A DNA stretch of 64,000 nucleotides, from NCBI RefSeq assembly GCF_000383915.1, contig NZ_KB912942.1, positions 4,431,039 through 4,495,038 of the forward strand. Reading direction: 5' to 3'. Made by a program: the position numbers and the translations under genes. This DNA is from Amycolatopsis benzoatilytica AK 16/65 (GTDB lineage: Bacteria > Actinomycetota > Actinomycetes > Mycobacteriales > Pseudonocardiaceae). Under the pieces are notes generated by a model, which did not search any database, was not told where the DNA came from, and worked only from the letters and a program-made list of their open reading frames with translations. This document shows, in pieces, positions 34,227 through 42,673 of this stretch. Positions within the stretch are counted from its first letter, which is position 1. The number at the start of each line of letters is the position of its first letter.

Positions 34227-35426
34227 TCACCCGAGATCTGCCACAGCTTCCCGGAGCGTGGACATCGCCGTCTCGAGTTGTTCATCCGACAGGTACGGCG
34301 CGGGGCCGAAACGCAGGTAGTGCCCGCGGCTGTCGGTGCGGACGCCGCGCGCGGCCAGTCGCTCGCACAGCTGCCCGGCGACCGGGCTGCGCAACGAAAG
34401 GAAGCCGCCGAAGCCCTCGGCCGGGGTCTCGCGGTCCCGCGTGACAACGTCGTCGCGCAGTCCCAGCTCGTCGAAGCGCCGGGCCAGCAGCCCGACCTGA
34501 TGCAGCGACACCTCGCGCAGGAACTCCGCGGTGAGCCCCTGTCCGGCGAAGAACTCCTGCACCCGTACTGCCCGGTAATGGCTCGACGGGTCGTACGTCG
34601 CACCGGCGAACCGGTCGCCGCCGGGCGCGTACGCGACTTCGCCCGGCCGTCGTTCGTCCGCGAGCGCGCCGAATTCCGCGTACCAGCCGGTAATGACCGG
34701 GCGCAGCTCCTGCGCGTGCGCGGGCAGCCGCAGGAAGCAGTTGCCTTCGCCGAGCTGGAGGTACTTGTATCCGCCGCCGAGCACCCAAGCGTTGGTGAGG
34801 CCGAGGTCGTGCAGCAGGAACGGGACCGCGCCGACCGCGTGGTAGGCATCGACCACCAACTCGACCGACCGGCTGCGGCAGGTGTCGGCCAGGTGCGCGA
34901 GGCCAGGCACGATCCAGGACGTCTCGAACAGCACCGCCGAGGCGAGCACCGCGGCGGTCCGGTCGTCCACCTGGTCGGCCAGCCGTTCAGCCAGGGTCGC
35001 GACCGGGGCCGCGGGCACCCGGACCACCTCGACGCCTTCCTCGGCCAGCCGCGCCAGCTGGCGGCGCAGCGTGTGGAACTCGCCGTCCGTGGTCACCAGC
35101 CGCGGCCGCTTCCTCAGCTCGATCGCGGACAGGAACCGCAGCACGAGCTCGTGGGTGTTCTGGCCGAGCGCGTAGTCGCCGTGCGGGTCCGACAGCCACT
35201 GGCGGAACCCGTCGCGCAGCCGGTCCGCCTTCGCGAACGCCCGGCCCCACTTCTCGTCCACTTCCTCCGCGGCGTCGGCGAACGCTTCGCGCAAGCCTTC
35301 TTCGGCCACGTCCGGCCACGCCTGGTGCGAATGCGCGGACAGCAGCAGCCGGTCCGCGACGCGGAACCTGGAGTAATGCGGGGCGAGCGCGTTGTCCTTG
35401 GCGCGCAGGGATTCCAGTGTGGTCAC
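34227..35426 (-). CDS. kynU: Kynureninase
   Basis: A 399-residue PLP enzyme of the class V aminotransferase fold. It cleaves kynurenine to anthranilate and alanine. The PLP-binding aspartate is in VVDAYHAVGA (Asp193) and the Schiff-base lysine is Lys221 in LGGGYKYLQLGEGN. Start GTG 35426 overlaps the stop of the tryptophan dioxygenase gene (GTGA), so the two are translationally coupled. This pairing and the motifs support the assignment; a related class V enzyme of other specificity is the alternative. The formamidase that links the two steps is not in the window. Confidence 0.85.
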   Translation of the reverse strand: MTTLESLRAKDNALAPHYSRFRVADRLLLSAHSHQAWPDVAEEGLREAFADAAEEVDEKWGRAFAKADRLRDGFRQWLSDPHGDYALGQNTHELVLRFLSAIELRKRPRLVTTDGEFHTLRRQLARLAEEGVEVVRVPAAPVATLAERLADQVDDRTAAVLASAVLFETSWIVPGLAHLADTCRSRSVELVVDAYHAVGAVPFLLHDLGLTNAWVLGGGYKYLQLGEGNCFLRLPAHAQELRPVITGWYAEFGALADERRPGEVAYAPGGDRFAGATYDPSSHYRAVRVQEFFAGQGLTAEFLREVSLHQVGLLARRFDELGLRDDVVTRDRETPAEGFGGFLSLRSPVAGQLCERLAARGVRTDSRGHYLRFGPAPYLSDEQLETAMSTLREAVADLG

Positions 35427-36214
35427 AGCCGGCTCCGGACGGCCCACAGGTCCGGGAACATCGGCGCGAACAGGGTGGTGCGCAGGTAAGCCGCGCCGGA
35501 CGAGCCGCCGGTGCCGGTCTTGTCGCCGATCGTCCGCTCGACCATCTTCACGTGCCGGTAACGCCATTCCTGCAGGCCCTCGTCGAGGTCCACCAGCGCT
35601 TCGGCGACCACCGACGGCCCGCCGTCGTCGTGGTACACCTTCAGCAGCACTTCCTGCAGTTCGGCGGACGGCTCCAGCGGACGGGTCACGTCGCGGCTGG
35701 TGTCCACCGGGTAGCCGTGGCCGGACAGGTAGGTCAGGAACGAGTCGAACACAGAGGGGCGCGCCATCGCGCCGGCGATCCGGGTGCGCTGCTCGCCGCC
35801 GTCCGGGTAGTGCGCGAACACCCGCTCGTCCCGACGGCCGAGCACCGCCTCCAATTCGCGGAACTGGCCGGACTGGAAGCCGCTGGACGCGTCGAGCCGG
35901 GCGCGGAAGCTGGCGAACTGGCTGGGCGTCATCGTCTCCAGCACGTCGATCTGCGCGACCACCACCTTCAGCACGGTGAGGATGCGGCGCAGCGTGCGGA
36001 TCGAGTGCGCGGTGTTGCCCGCTTCCAGGTTCTCCTGCAGGAACGCGGCCTCGTGCAGGATCTGCTTGAACCACAGCTCGTAGACCTGGTGGATCACGAT
36101 GAACAGCAGTTCGTCGTGCTCCTCCGAGCGCGGCCGCTGCGCGGCCAGCACCTCGTCCAGTGCCAGATAGGACGTGTAGCTCAGCGCCGCTTGGGTGTCG
36201 CTGGTTCCGGTCAT
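35423..36214 (-). CDS. kynA: Tryptophan 2,3-dioxygenase
   Basis: A 263-residue heme dioxygenase that opens the indole ring of tryptophan to N-formylkynurenine. The conserved LLFIVIHQVYELWFKQILHE segment supplies active-site residues, and DVLETMTPSQFASFR is the second hallmark. Residues SSGFQSGQFRELE complete the family pattern. ATG 36214 has GAGGA five bases upstream; ATG 36226 makes an ATGA overlap with the PaaX-type stop and would add four residues. It forms an operon with the regulator upstream and kynureninase downstream. Confidence 0.93.
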   Translation of the reverse strand: MTGTSDTQAALSYTSYLALDEVLAAQRPRSEEHDELLFIVIHQVYELWFKQILHEAAFLQENLEAGNTAHSIRTLRRILTVLKVVVAQIDVLETMTPSQFASFRARLDASSGFQSGQFRELEAVLGRRDERVFAHYPDGGEQRTRIAGAMARPSVFDSFLTYLSGHGYPVDTSRDVTRPLEPSAELQEVLLKVYHDDGGPSVVAEALVDLDEGLQEWRYRHVKMVERTIGDKTGTGGSSGAAYLRTTLFAPMFPDLWAVRSRL

Positions 36215-36222
36215 CAGGTTCC

Positions 36223-37038
36223 TCATCTCGTGGACAGGGCTTGGTCGAAATGGCGCTGCGCGGGTGGGGCGAGCGCGGCGTAGAGATCGTGGAACAGCTT
36301 GACCGCCGCGGCCCGGGTGCCCGGCGCGGGAATCAAGTCGGCGGGCAGTTCCGGGTCGAGTGAAGGGAATTCGCGGTAGGTGTGCACGAGCCGGGTGCGC
36401 ACGGCGAACGCGGACGCGTCGTCCAGGTCGATCGGGCAGTCGCCGAATTCGGCGACGAACGCGGCGTAGCGGGCGGAGAGGCCGTCCAGGTCCCAGGCGC
36501 GGCCGGCCAAGCGGCGGACGTCGAGCGCCTTCGACGGCGAGCCGAGCATCAGGCCCGCGTGCTCTTCGACATCGAGTTCGGCGAGCAGCGCGAGCACCTC
36601 CTCCTCGCGGTCGTGCGGGGCCAGCCAGGTGCCGTCCTGGACCGGGCCGAACCCGAGGAACCGCAGCCGCCGCACCAGCCGTTCCCGGGACTGGCGGCGG
36701 GTTTCCGGGATGTTCTGCCACAGCACGGTCCAGGTGCCGGCCGGTTCGGCGCGGCGGCCGAGGCCGAAGATCCGCCGGTCCCCCGCGTCCAGCAGGGCGA
36801 CTGTGCGCGGGGTCAGCGAGTAGTGCACCAGCCGTCCGTCGCGGTGCCGCGACAGCAGGCCGCGGCGCACCAGCCGGGTCAGCGCGATCCGCGCCGCACC
36901 GTCCGAGAACCCCAGCTCGTGCAGCAGCGCGACCAGGCCGCCGGACCACACGCGACGCGTCTCGCGCGGGCGCACGTAGCTGCCCAGCAGCGTCATCACG
37001 AGCTCCTGGGGCGTACGGGCGGGTTCGGTGTCGGGCAC
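36223..37038 (-). CDS. PaaX-family regulator
   Basis: A 271-residue PaaX-type repressor. The N-terminal winged helix (TPQELVMTLLGSYVRPRE, SDGAARIALTRLVRRGLLSR) is followed by the PaaX middle domain (GTWTVLWQNIPETRRQSRERLVRRLRFLGFG) and the C-terminal region around LDPELPADLIPAPGTRA. PaaX proteins usually sense aryl-CoA thioesters such as phenylacetyl-CoA. Here it heads an operon for tryptophan degradation and is divergent from an SDR/enoyl-CoA hydratase pair, so anthraniloyl-CoA is a plausible effector; this is inference. It overlaps the next gene at ATGA. Confidence 0.87.
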   Translation of the reverse strand: MPDTEPARTPQELVMTLLGSYVRPRETRRVWSGGLVALLHELGFSDGAARIALTRLVRRGLLSRHRDGRLVHYSLTPRTVALLDAGDRRIFGLGRRAEPAGTWTVLWQNIPETRRQSRERLVRRLRFLGFGPVQDGTWLAPHDREEEVLALLAELDVEEHAGLMLGSPSKALDVRRLAGRAWDLDGLSARYAAFVAEFGDCPIDLDDASAFAVRTRLVHTYREFPSLDPELPADLIPAPGTRAAAVKLFHDLYAALAPPAQRHFDQALSTR

Positions 37039-37050
37039 GGGACAACTCTA

Positions 37051-37074
37051 TACACCACAGCCCGCTGCAGTGTA
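37051..37074. promoter_or_regulatory. Probable PaaX operator
   Basis: TACACCACAG (37051-37060) and CTGCAGTGTA (37065-37074) form an inverted repeat, eight of ten positions matching, around CCCG. It sits in the 46-bp gap between the PaaX-type gene and the divergent SDR, so one regulator bound here could control both directions. TAGCTT at 37073-37078 is a -10-like box for the leaderless SDR. Confidence 0.55.
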
Positions 37075-37084
37075 GCTTTTGCCG

Positions 37085-37789
37085 GTGAGCAGTTTTTCCG
37101 AGCGCGTGGTCGTGATCACCGGCGGCACCCGGGGCATCGGCGCGGCCGTCGCCGAACGGTTCCGGCGAGCCGGCGCGACCGTGCACTCCCCCGGCCGCGC
37201 CGACTGCGACGTCACCGACGAATCCGCCGTCCAGGCGTATTTCGCCCAGGTCGGACCGGTGGACGTCCTGGTGAACAACGCGGGGGTTTCGTCGAGCGCA
37301 CCGCTGGCGAAGACATCGGTCGACGAGTGGCGCGGCCAGTTCGAGGTGAACGCGACCGGCGCGTTCCTGTGCACCCGTGCGGTGCTGCCGGGCATGCGCG
37401 AACGCGACTTCGGGCGGATCGTGACCGTCGCCTCGACCGCCGGTCTCGCGGGAGCGCGCTACACCTCGGGCTACACCGCGTCCAAGCACGCGGCGGTCGG
37501 CCTGATGCGGGCCGTGGCGGCGGAGGTCGCCGGCACCGGCATCACGTCGAACGCGGTGTGCCCGGCGTTCGTCCGCACCGACATGACCGCGGCGTCGATC
37601 AGCCGGATCCAGGAGCGCACCGGCCGCGACGAAGCCGCCGCCGAATCCGCGCTCGCCGCCGCCACGCCGCTCGGCCGGTTGCTCGAACCAGACGAAATCG
37701 CTTTCGCGGTCGCGTTTTTCGCCGACCCGGCGGCGGCCGCGATCAACGGACAGACCCTCGTACTCGACGGTGGAGGAATCCAGAAATGA
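37085..37789 (+). CDS. SDR oxidoreductase, FabG-like
   Basis: A 234-residue short-chain dehydrogenase. TGGTRGIG binds the cofactor, NNAGVSSS and ASTAGL follow, and the YTASKHA active-site motif is intact; it ends with the usual GQTLVLDGGG. It most resembles 3-hydroxyacyl-CoA/ACP dehydrogenases. GTG 37085 is used, since TAGCTT stands just upstream and no ribosome binding site is visible. Its stop overlaps the enoyl-CoA hydratase start (ATGA), so the pair may carry out consecutive beta-oxidation-like steps, possibly on a product of the divergent tryptophan pathway. Confidence 0.86.
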   Translation: MSSFSERVVVITGGTRGIGAAVAERFRRAGATVHSPGRADCDVTDESAVQAYFAQVGPVDVLVNNAGVSSSAPLAKTSVDEWRGQFEVNATGAFLCTRAVLPGMRERDFGRIVTVASTAGLAGARYTSGYTASKHAAVGLMRAVAAEVAGTGITSNAVCPAFVRTDMTAASISRIQERTGRDEAAAESALAAATPLGRLLEPDEIAFAVAFFADPAAAAINGQTLVLDGGGIQK

Positions 37790-38613
37790 GCCCGTTCCGA
37801 GCCAGCGCCCCGATCACGGAATCGTGGGAGCACTTCGAGTTCACGGTGGACGACGGGGTCGCGACGGTGACCTTCGACCGGCCGGAGAAGCTCAACGCGC
37901 TCACCTTCGACGTGTACGCCGACCTGCGCGACCTCGTCGCCGAACTGCCGCACCGCGGCGACGTGCGGGTGCTCGTGCTGACCGGGAAGGGCCGCGGGTT
38001 CTGCTCCGGCGGCGACGTCGAGGAAATCATCGGCGAACTGCAGAAAATGGACACCGCCGAACTGCTGGAGTTCACCCGGATGACCGGCGCGGTGGTGAAA
38101 GCCATGCGCGAGACGCCGATCCCGATCATCGCCGCGATCAACGGCGTCGCCGCGGGCGCCGGTTCGGTGCTCGCGCTGGCCAGCGACTTCCGGCTGCTGG
38201 CCGAATCGGCGAAGTTCGCCTTCCTGTTCACGAAGGTCGGGCTGGCCGGCGCGGACATGGGCTCGGCGTACCTGCTGCCGCGCCTCGTCGGACTGGGCCG
38301 GGCGACGGAGCTGCTGATGCTGGGCGACAAACTCCCCGCTGCCCGCGCCGAGGCGATCGGGCTGGCGAACCGGGTGGTGCCGGACGACGAACTCGCCGGG
38401 GAAGCCGCGACGCTGGCCCGCCGGCTCGCGGACGGGCCCGCGCTGGCGTACTCCACGACGAAGGTGCTGCTGACCCGCGAACTCGACAGTGATCTGGGCA
38501 GCTCGATCGAACTGGAGGCGATCACCCAGGCGCTGCTGATGACCGCCAAGGACCACCGGGAGTTCTACGCCGCCTGGTCGGCCGGGCGCAGTCCACAGTG
38601 GACGGGCCGCTGA
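37786..38613 (+). CDS. Enoyl-CoA hydratase/isomerase family
   Basis: A 275-residue crotonase-fold protein. The oxyanion segment GKGRGFCSGGDVEE and the AAINGVAAGAGSVLALASDFRL segment are typical. At the second acidic position, where hydratases have Glu in PE-type text, it reads LAGADMGSAYLLPRLVG, as in dienoyl-CoA isomerase or ring-opening hydrolase relatives. It acts on an acyl-CoA in the cytoplasm. It overlaps the upstream SDR by four bases and lies divergent from kynAU, so an aryl-CoA or alicyclic acyl-CoA is a reasonable substrate guess. No strong reading of the reaction is possible. Confidence 0.85.
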   Translation: MSPFRASAPITESWEHFEFTVDDGVATVTFDRPEKLNALTFDVYADLRDLVAELPHRGDVRVLVLTGKGRGFCSGGDVEEIIGELQKMDTAELLEFTRMTGAVVKAMRETPIPIIAAINGVAAGAGSVLALASDFRLLAESAKFAFLFTKVGLAGADMGSAYLLPRLVGLGRATELLMLGDKLPAARAEAIGLANRVVPDDELAGEAATLARRLADGPALAYSTTKVLLTRELDSDLGSSIELEAITQALLMTAKDHREFYAAWSAGRSPQWTGR

Positions 38614-38816
38614 TCTGAGCCGGGAAGGGGTCGGCGAGGGGATCTTGGTCCGGCGAGGGCCCTTCACGGAAACCACGCCCGGCAACGACCCCCCGCAAGC
38701 GAAACCACGTCCGTGAAGGGCCCCTTGAGGGAAACCAAGTCCGGCAAGGGGCCCCTCACGGAAACCACGCCCGCCGACGACCCCGCAGCCGAAACCACGT
38801 CACAGGTCGCGTCCGG
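38614..38816. repeat. Hairpin repeat cluster, GTGAAGGGCCCCTT family
   Basis: This gene-free stretch between convergent genes contains GGGCCCTTCACGG (38657-38669), CCGTGAAGGGCCCCTTG (38711-38727) and CAAGGGGCCCCTCACGG (38745-38761). The second and third pair as a 17-bp stem with one mismatch; the first can pair with the second instead. GAAACCACG occurs four times between them. The core is shared with the terminator at 32929-32975. Termination for both flanking genes is likely. Confidence 0.7.
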
Positions 38817-39737
38817 TCACAAGTCGGTGTAGGCGATCGCGTTTTCTTCCAGGGAGCCGAACCACAACCGGCCGTGGTACTCGCGGATGCCGACCAGCAG
38901 GTGGAATCCCGGGATCTCACCGCGGAACTCGTGCACGACCGTCCCGTCCGGCGCGACCGCGACCGCGCCGACCTGCCGCTTCGGCGCGGGCTGCATCGAC
39001 GCCGGCAGCGCCCTGATCGCCGCGCGCAGCGGGGCGGGCAGCCGGCGGGCGACGTCGAGCGCGGGCACGCGCGGGCTGGCCTCGGTGACCCAGATCAGGC
39101 CGTCCGAACCGGTCGCGATGTTGTCCGGGAAACCGGGCAGGTCGCCGATCAGCAGGTCGCGCTCGCCGGCTCGCGCACCGGTCAGCCAGATCCGCTGGAC
39201 CTGGCAGGCCCCGGTTTCGGCGACCGCCACGAAGGACTCGTCCGGCGGCAGCGCGACGCCGTTCGCGAACTGCAGGCCGTCGGCGAGCAGATCGATCTGA
39301 CCGTCCGGTGTGCGGCGCAGCAGCCGTCCGCCGCCGGTCTGCTCGATCAGATCGTCGCGCCAGTTGTCGATGCCGAAGCGCCGCGAGGAATCCGTGAAGT
39401 AGATCGTGCCGTCCGCGGCGACGGCGGCGTTGTTGCAGAACACGAAGTCCAGCCCGGCGCCGGAGGTGGCCAGCGTCGTCACCTCGCCACCGGACCTCGG
39501 CATGGTCAGCAGGCCCGCGCGGGCATCGCAGATCAGCAGTTCGTCGTCGCCGTACAACTCCAGGCCGAGCGGGCGGCCGCCGGTGTCGCCGAGCAGGTCG
39601 ATCCGCCGTCCGTCCGGCGAGACCCGCAGGATCCGGCCGTCGTCCACGCCGGTGTACACCCGGCCTTCGCTGTCCACGACCACGTCTTCCGGCCCGTGCC
39701 CGTTCACCGGCACGACCGTGACCTCACCGAACCGCAC
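38817..39737 (-). CDS. SMP-30/strictosidine-synthase-like beta-propeller protein
   Basis: A 306-residue six-bladed propeller protein of the SMP-30/gluconolactonase/strictosidine-synthase-like group. Blade motifs include GPEDVVVDSEGRVYTGVDDG, NNAAVAADGTIYFTDSSRRFG and the metal-site FANGVALPPDE. Known relatives are calcium-dependent lactonases. No signal peptide is visible, so it is probably cytoplasmic. The start GTG 39737 has GGAGG five bases upstream. It is the third gene of an SDR / histidine phosphatase / SMP-30 operon, with a nine-base gap to the phosphatase. Confidence 0.85.
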   Translation of the reverse strand: MRFGEVTVVPVNGHGPEDVVVDSEGRVYTGVDDGRILRVSPDGRRIDLLGDTGGRPLGLELYGDDELLICDARAGLLTMPRSGGEVTTLATSGAGLDFVFCNNAAVAADGTIYFTDSSRRFGIDNWRDDLIEQTGGGRLLRRTPDGQIDLLADGLQFANGVALPPDESFVAVAETGACQVQRIWLTGARAGERDLLIGDLPGFPDNIATGSDGLIWVTEASPRVPALDVARRLPAPLRAAIRALPASMQPAPKRQVGAVAVAPDGTVVHEFRGEIPGFHLLVGIREYHGRLWFGSLEENAIAYTDL

Positions 39738-39746
39738 GCCGGCCTC

Positions 39747-40403
39747 CTACCGGTAGCTGAGCAGCCGCGCCGTCTCGCCTTCCAGGTGCGGATGCTCGTT
39801 GAAGGACAACAAAGTGACCCCGCCCCGGCCGGACACCAGCTTGGTGATGCCGGTGTTGACGGTGACGCGGTTGAGCTTGCGGAGCCCGGCGTCGGGCACC
39901 CCCATCAGCGCGCCGGCGACCGCGCCGAGCACGCCGCCGGAGGTGAACACCAGCCCGTTCTCCCCCTTGCCCAGCGAACCGGCCAGTTCGGCCAGCGCCG
40001 CGGTGCACCGGCTGAGGAAAGCAGGCCAGCTCTCCGCACACGGACCGTCCTCGCCGGACTCGACCCAGGCGGTGAGCGCGGCGTCCAGCAGCCGCTGGTA
40101 CTCGCGCCCGTCCTGTTGCGGCGCGCCGTCGGCGTGGTGGCGCGAGATGTCGACGTGGTCGTACTCGTTCCACCGTTCGTCCTCGACGACTTCCGCTGCG
40201 GAACCGAGCGCTTTCAACGCCGTCGCCGCGGTATCGCGTTGCCGCGCCAGCGTTCCCGAGCGCACCTGGGCGAACTCGATCCCGCGGCGCTTCAGCTCCG
40301 CACCGACCACAGCGGACTGTTCAAAGCCGAGCGGGGACAGCGCGTCGTAGTCCGCCGCGCCGAACGACGCCTGCCCGTGGCGGATCAGGTAGATCGCGCC
40401 CAT
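39747..40403 (-). CDS. Histidine phosphatase family protein
   Basis: A 218-residue phosphoglycerate-mutase-fold phosphatase. The phosphohistidine motif is LIRHGQASFG at ~6-15, and the partner arginine follows in the SGTLARQRDTA segment. The second histidine expected near the C-terminus is replaced in the text VFTSGGVLGAVAG, where many members have a (T/S)HG motif, so activity may be altered. ATG 40403 shares its A with the stop of the SDR gene. It may hydrolyse a sugar phosphate or a lipid phosphate, and the operon does not say which. Confidence 0.8.
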   Translation of the reverse strand: MGAIYLIRHGQASFGAADYDALSPLGFEQSAVVGAELKRRGIEFAQVRSGTLARQRDTAATALKALGSAAEVVEDERWNEYDHVDISRHHADGAPQQDGREYQRLLDAALTAWVESGEDGPCAESWPAFLSRCTAALAELAGSLGKGENGLVFTSGGVLGAVAGALMGVPDAGLRKLNRVTVNTGITKLVSGRGGVTLLSFNEHPHLEGETARLLSYR

Positions 40404-41158
40404 CAGGCGAACTTCCGCAGCAAAGCGGACGGAGCCATCCGGATCGCGACGCTCAGCGGCACCCACGGCCACGACGGCACATACGCGCGCTTCGGTTCCG
40501 CTTCGATCGCCTTGACCAACGCCTGTGCACCGGCCTCGGCCGACACCATCAGCGGATTGCGTTTGGTTGCGCGCGCAGTCATCTCGGAGTCGATGTAGCC
40601 CGGCCGCACGTCGGTGACGGTGATCCCGAGCCGGCCCAGCTCCAGCCGGGCACCGTCGGCGAACGCCGAGATCCCGGCCTTCGACGCGGAGTACGCGGTG
40701 AGGTTGCCAGGGAAACCGCGCAGCGCCATGAACGACGAGATCACCGCGAGGTGCCCGTCCTTCTGCTCGCGGAAGATGCCCGCCGCGGCCTCGATCTGCG
40801 CAACCGCGCCGACCAGGTTGGTTTCGAGCGTCTGCCGGTTGACGTCGAACCGGCCCGTGCCCACCGGCTGGCCCTTGCCGAGCCCGGCGTTGACGATCAC
40901 CCGGTCGAGCCTGCCGAGTTCGGCGCGGAACTCGTCGAAGACCTCGAACACGCGGGCGTGGTCGGTGACGTCGAGCGCACGGGTGGCCACTGTGATGCCC
41001 GGGTACCCGGCGCGCAGCTCGGCGGCCAGCTCGTCGAGCCGGTCGGTGCGCCGGGCGCAGAGCGCGAGGTTGCGGCCGCGGGCGGCGAACTGCCGGGCCA
41101 TCCCCTCTCCGAGACCGGAACTGGCACCGGTGATCAGGATGTTCTGCCGCAGGACCAT
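40403..41158 (-). CDS. SDR oxidoreductase
   Basis: A 251-residue short-chain dehydrogenase: TGASSGLG cofactor motif, VNAGLGKGQP, a serine in VISSFMAL and the YSASKAG active site. The C-terminus (PSWPWVPLSVAIRMAPSALLRKFA) is hydrophobic, as in membrane-associated acylglycerone or retinol-type SDRs. First gene of a three-gene operon with a phosphatase and an SMP-30 protein. Substrate unknown. Confidence 0.86.
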   Translation of the reverse strand: MVLRQNILITGASSGLGEGMARQFAARGRNLALCARRTDRLDELAAELRAGYPGITVATRALDVTDHARVFEVFDEFRAELGRLDRVIVNAGLGKGQPVGTGRFDVNRQTLETNLVGAVAQIEAAAGIFREQKDGHLAVISSFMALRGFPGNLTAYSASKAGISAFADGARLELGRLGITVTDVRPGYIDSEMTARATKRNPLMVSAEAGAQALVKAIEAEPKRAYVPSWPWVPLSVAIRMAPSALLRKFA

Positions 41159-41725
41159 GGCTGGAGCCTACCGGTTGGTAACCCGGTCTGCGGCGTCGTG
41201 TGACCGCGCAGACGCGCTCAGCGCTCCGCCTGTCCGTTCGGCGCGCGCCGCCGACTCGCCCGCTCGACCCAGGCCTGCGCGCCGGCTGCCGGTCCCTCCG
41301 GCGTGGCCTGCGCCAGCAGTCCGATTCGGCTGGTCGGCGCGGCAAAGCAGGCGAACGTCGCCATTCGGACCGGCCGCGAGCAGCCCGCGGCGATCGTCGG
41401 CGGCGGTTGCGCCAGCACCGGGACGCGGATGACCGGTGACCCGGCTTCTGGGGGCAGGCCGGGCCACCGGTTCTCCGGGCACGGCCGACGGCCAAGTGCG
41501 GGGCGCGGTCCGCGAAGCCGAGGGCCGAAGCGCCGGCCGCGCCGGGGGCGGCGCGGTCCGTCCTGGCCATGGAAGCGCGACCGCGCAGGTCACGGCAATG
41601 ATTGCCAGTTGCCAGTACTAGCCCGTTTGTCCGAGTGCCGCGGCGGAATGCCTGCTCGGACGGCTGCTACCGTGCCTGTGTCGAGGTCGGCACGGTCGGT
41701 TACGAGCGGGGGCGGTCGGCGAACC
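41159..41725. other. 567-bp intergenic region
   Basis: The interval between the SDR start and the XRE-type gene shows no gene that I can support; its open frames are shadow-like, with arginine-, alanine- and proline-rich translations and no ribosome binding sites. It must contain divergent promoters. A -10-like GCTACCGT at about 41667-41674 lies upstream of the regulator. Confidence 0.4.
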
Positions 41726-42673
41726 ATGGCGCAGCGGAAGCAGGCGGGGCGGATCGGCCCGGACACCGGCGAAGGTGCCCGGACTGCCTTCGCGAGCGCG
41801 CTGCGCGCCGCCATCGGAGCAAGCGGGCTTTCCCTCGACCGGATCCAGGCGCGGCTGCGCGCCCGCGGCGCGACCGTCAGCGTCACCGCGCTCAGTTACT
41901 GGCAGTCCGGGAAACGACAGCCCGAACGCGCCGGATCGCTGTCCGCGGTCCGGGTGCTGGAGGAAATCCTCGACGTCCCGGACGGCGCGCTGCTCGGTCT
42001 GCTGCCGCCGCCGCGCCCGCGCGGCGCGAGCAGGCGCGACCGAGCCGGCGAGGAACCGCTCACCTTCGCCCGCGAGATCCTGCAGCCGCTGCTGGAGCGT
42101 GTCGGCGCGCCGGACGCGCTGGACCAGCAGCACCAGCTGAAACTGGTCGGCTTGCACGACCGCTGCGACATCGCGGCGGACGGCGGCCAGTCCTCGGTCA
42201 CCTCCCGTGCGGTGTTCCAGTCCAACGCGGACGGTCAGGACCGCTGGCTGCTCGTGTACGCCCAGGGGGACGCGACCGCGGTGCCGGACCTGGTGCCGGT
42301 GCGCAACTGCCGGGCCGGCCGGGCCGAGGTGGACGACGACCACGGGCTCCTGGTGGCCGAGCTGCTGTTCGACCGCGTGCTGGAGCGCGGCGAGACGCAT
42401 CTGATCGAGTACACGCTCGTCAACGCCGGGCCGCCGTATCCGCGCTGCCGCGCCACGCACTACCGCGAATTCCGCCGTCCGGTCCGCGAATACCTGCTTG
42501 AAGTCCGGTTCGACCCGGCGGCCGCGCCGGCCCGATGCTGGCAGTACGCGAATGGCGCCGACGAACCCCCGGCCCGGCGGCGGCTGCGGCTCGACAGCAG
42601 CGGCGGCGTGCATGCGATCGCACTCGACTTCGGGCCGGGGATCTTCGGCATCGGCTGGGACTCGCCCGCCTAG
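41726..42673 (+). CDS. XRE-type DNA-binding protein
   Basis: A 315-residue protein. Residues ~28-75 (LSLDRIQARLRARGATVSVT, LSYWQSGKRQPER) form a Cro/C1-like helix-turn-helix with the SYWQSG recognition region. The remaining ~230 residues have beta-rich text (LVYAQGDATAVPDLVPVRNC, GETHLIEYTLVNAGPPYPRC) that I do not recognise, possibly a sensor. Such proteins are common in actinomycetes as uncharacterised regulators. It shares a CTAG stop overlap with the convergent acyl-CoA synthetase gene. Confidence 0.78.
   Translation: MAQRKQAGRIGPDTGEGARTAFASALRAAIGASGLSLDRIQARLRARGATVSVTALSYWQSGKRQPERAGSLSAVRVLEEILDVPDGALLGLLPPPRPRGASRRDRAGEEPLTFAREILQPLLERVGAPDALDQQHQLKLVGLHDRCDIAADGGQSSVTSRAVFQSNADGQDRWLLVYAQGDATAVPDLVPVRNCRAGRAEVDDDHGLLVAELLFDRVLERGETHLIEYTLVNAGPPYPRCRATHYREFRRPVREYLLEVRFDPAAAPARCWQYANGADEPPARRRLRLDSSGGVHAIALDFGPGIFGIGWDSPA

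Noticed and set aside
38591..38603. GTCCAC-A-GTGGAC as an operator
   Set aside because: It lies inside the last codons of the hydratase gene; the same motif at 23131 is kept only as a weak candidate.
41159..41725. Small genes before the XRE-type regulator
   Set aside because: The open frames have shadow-like composition, no ribosome binding site and no recognisable motif.
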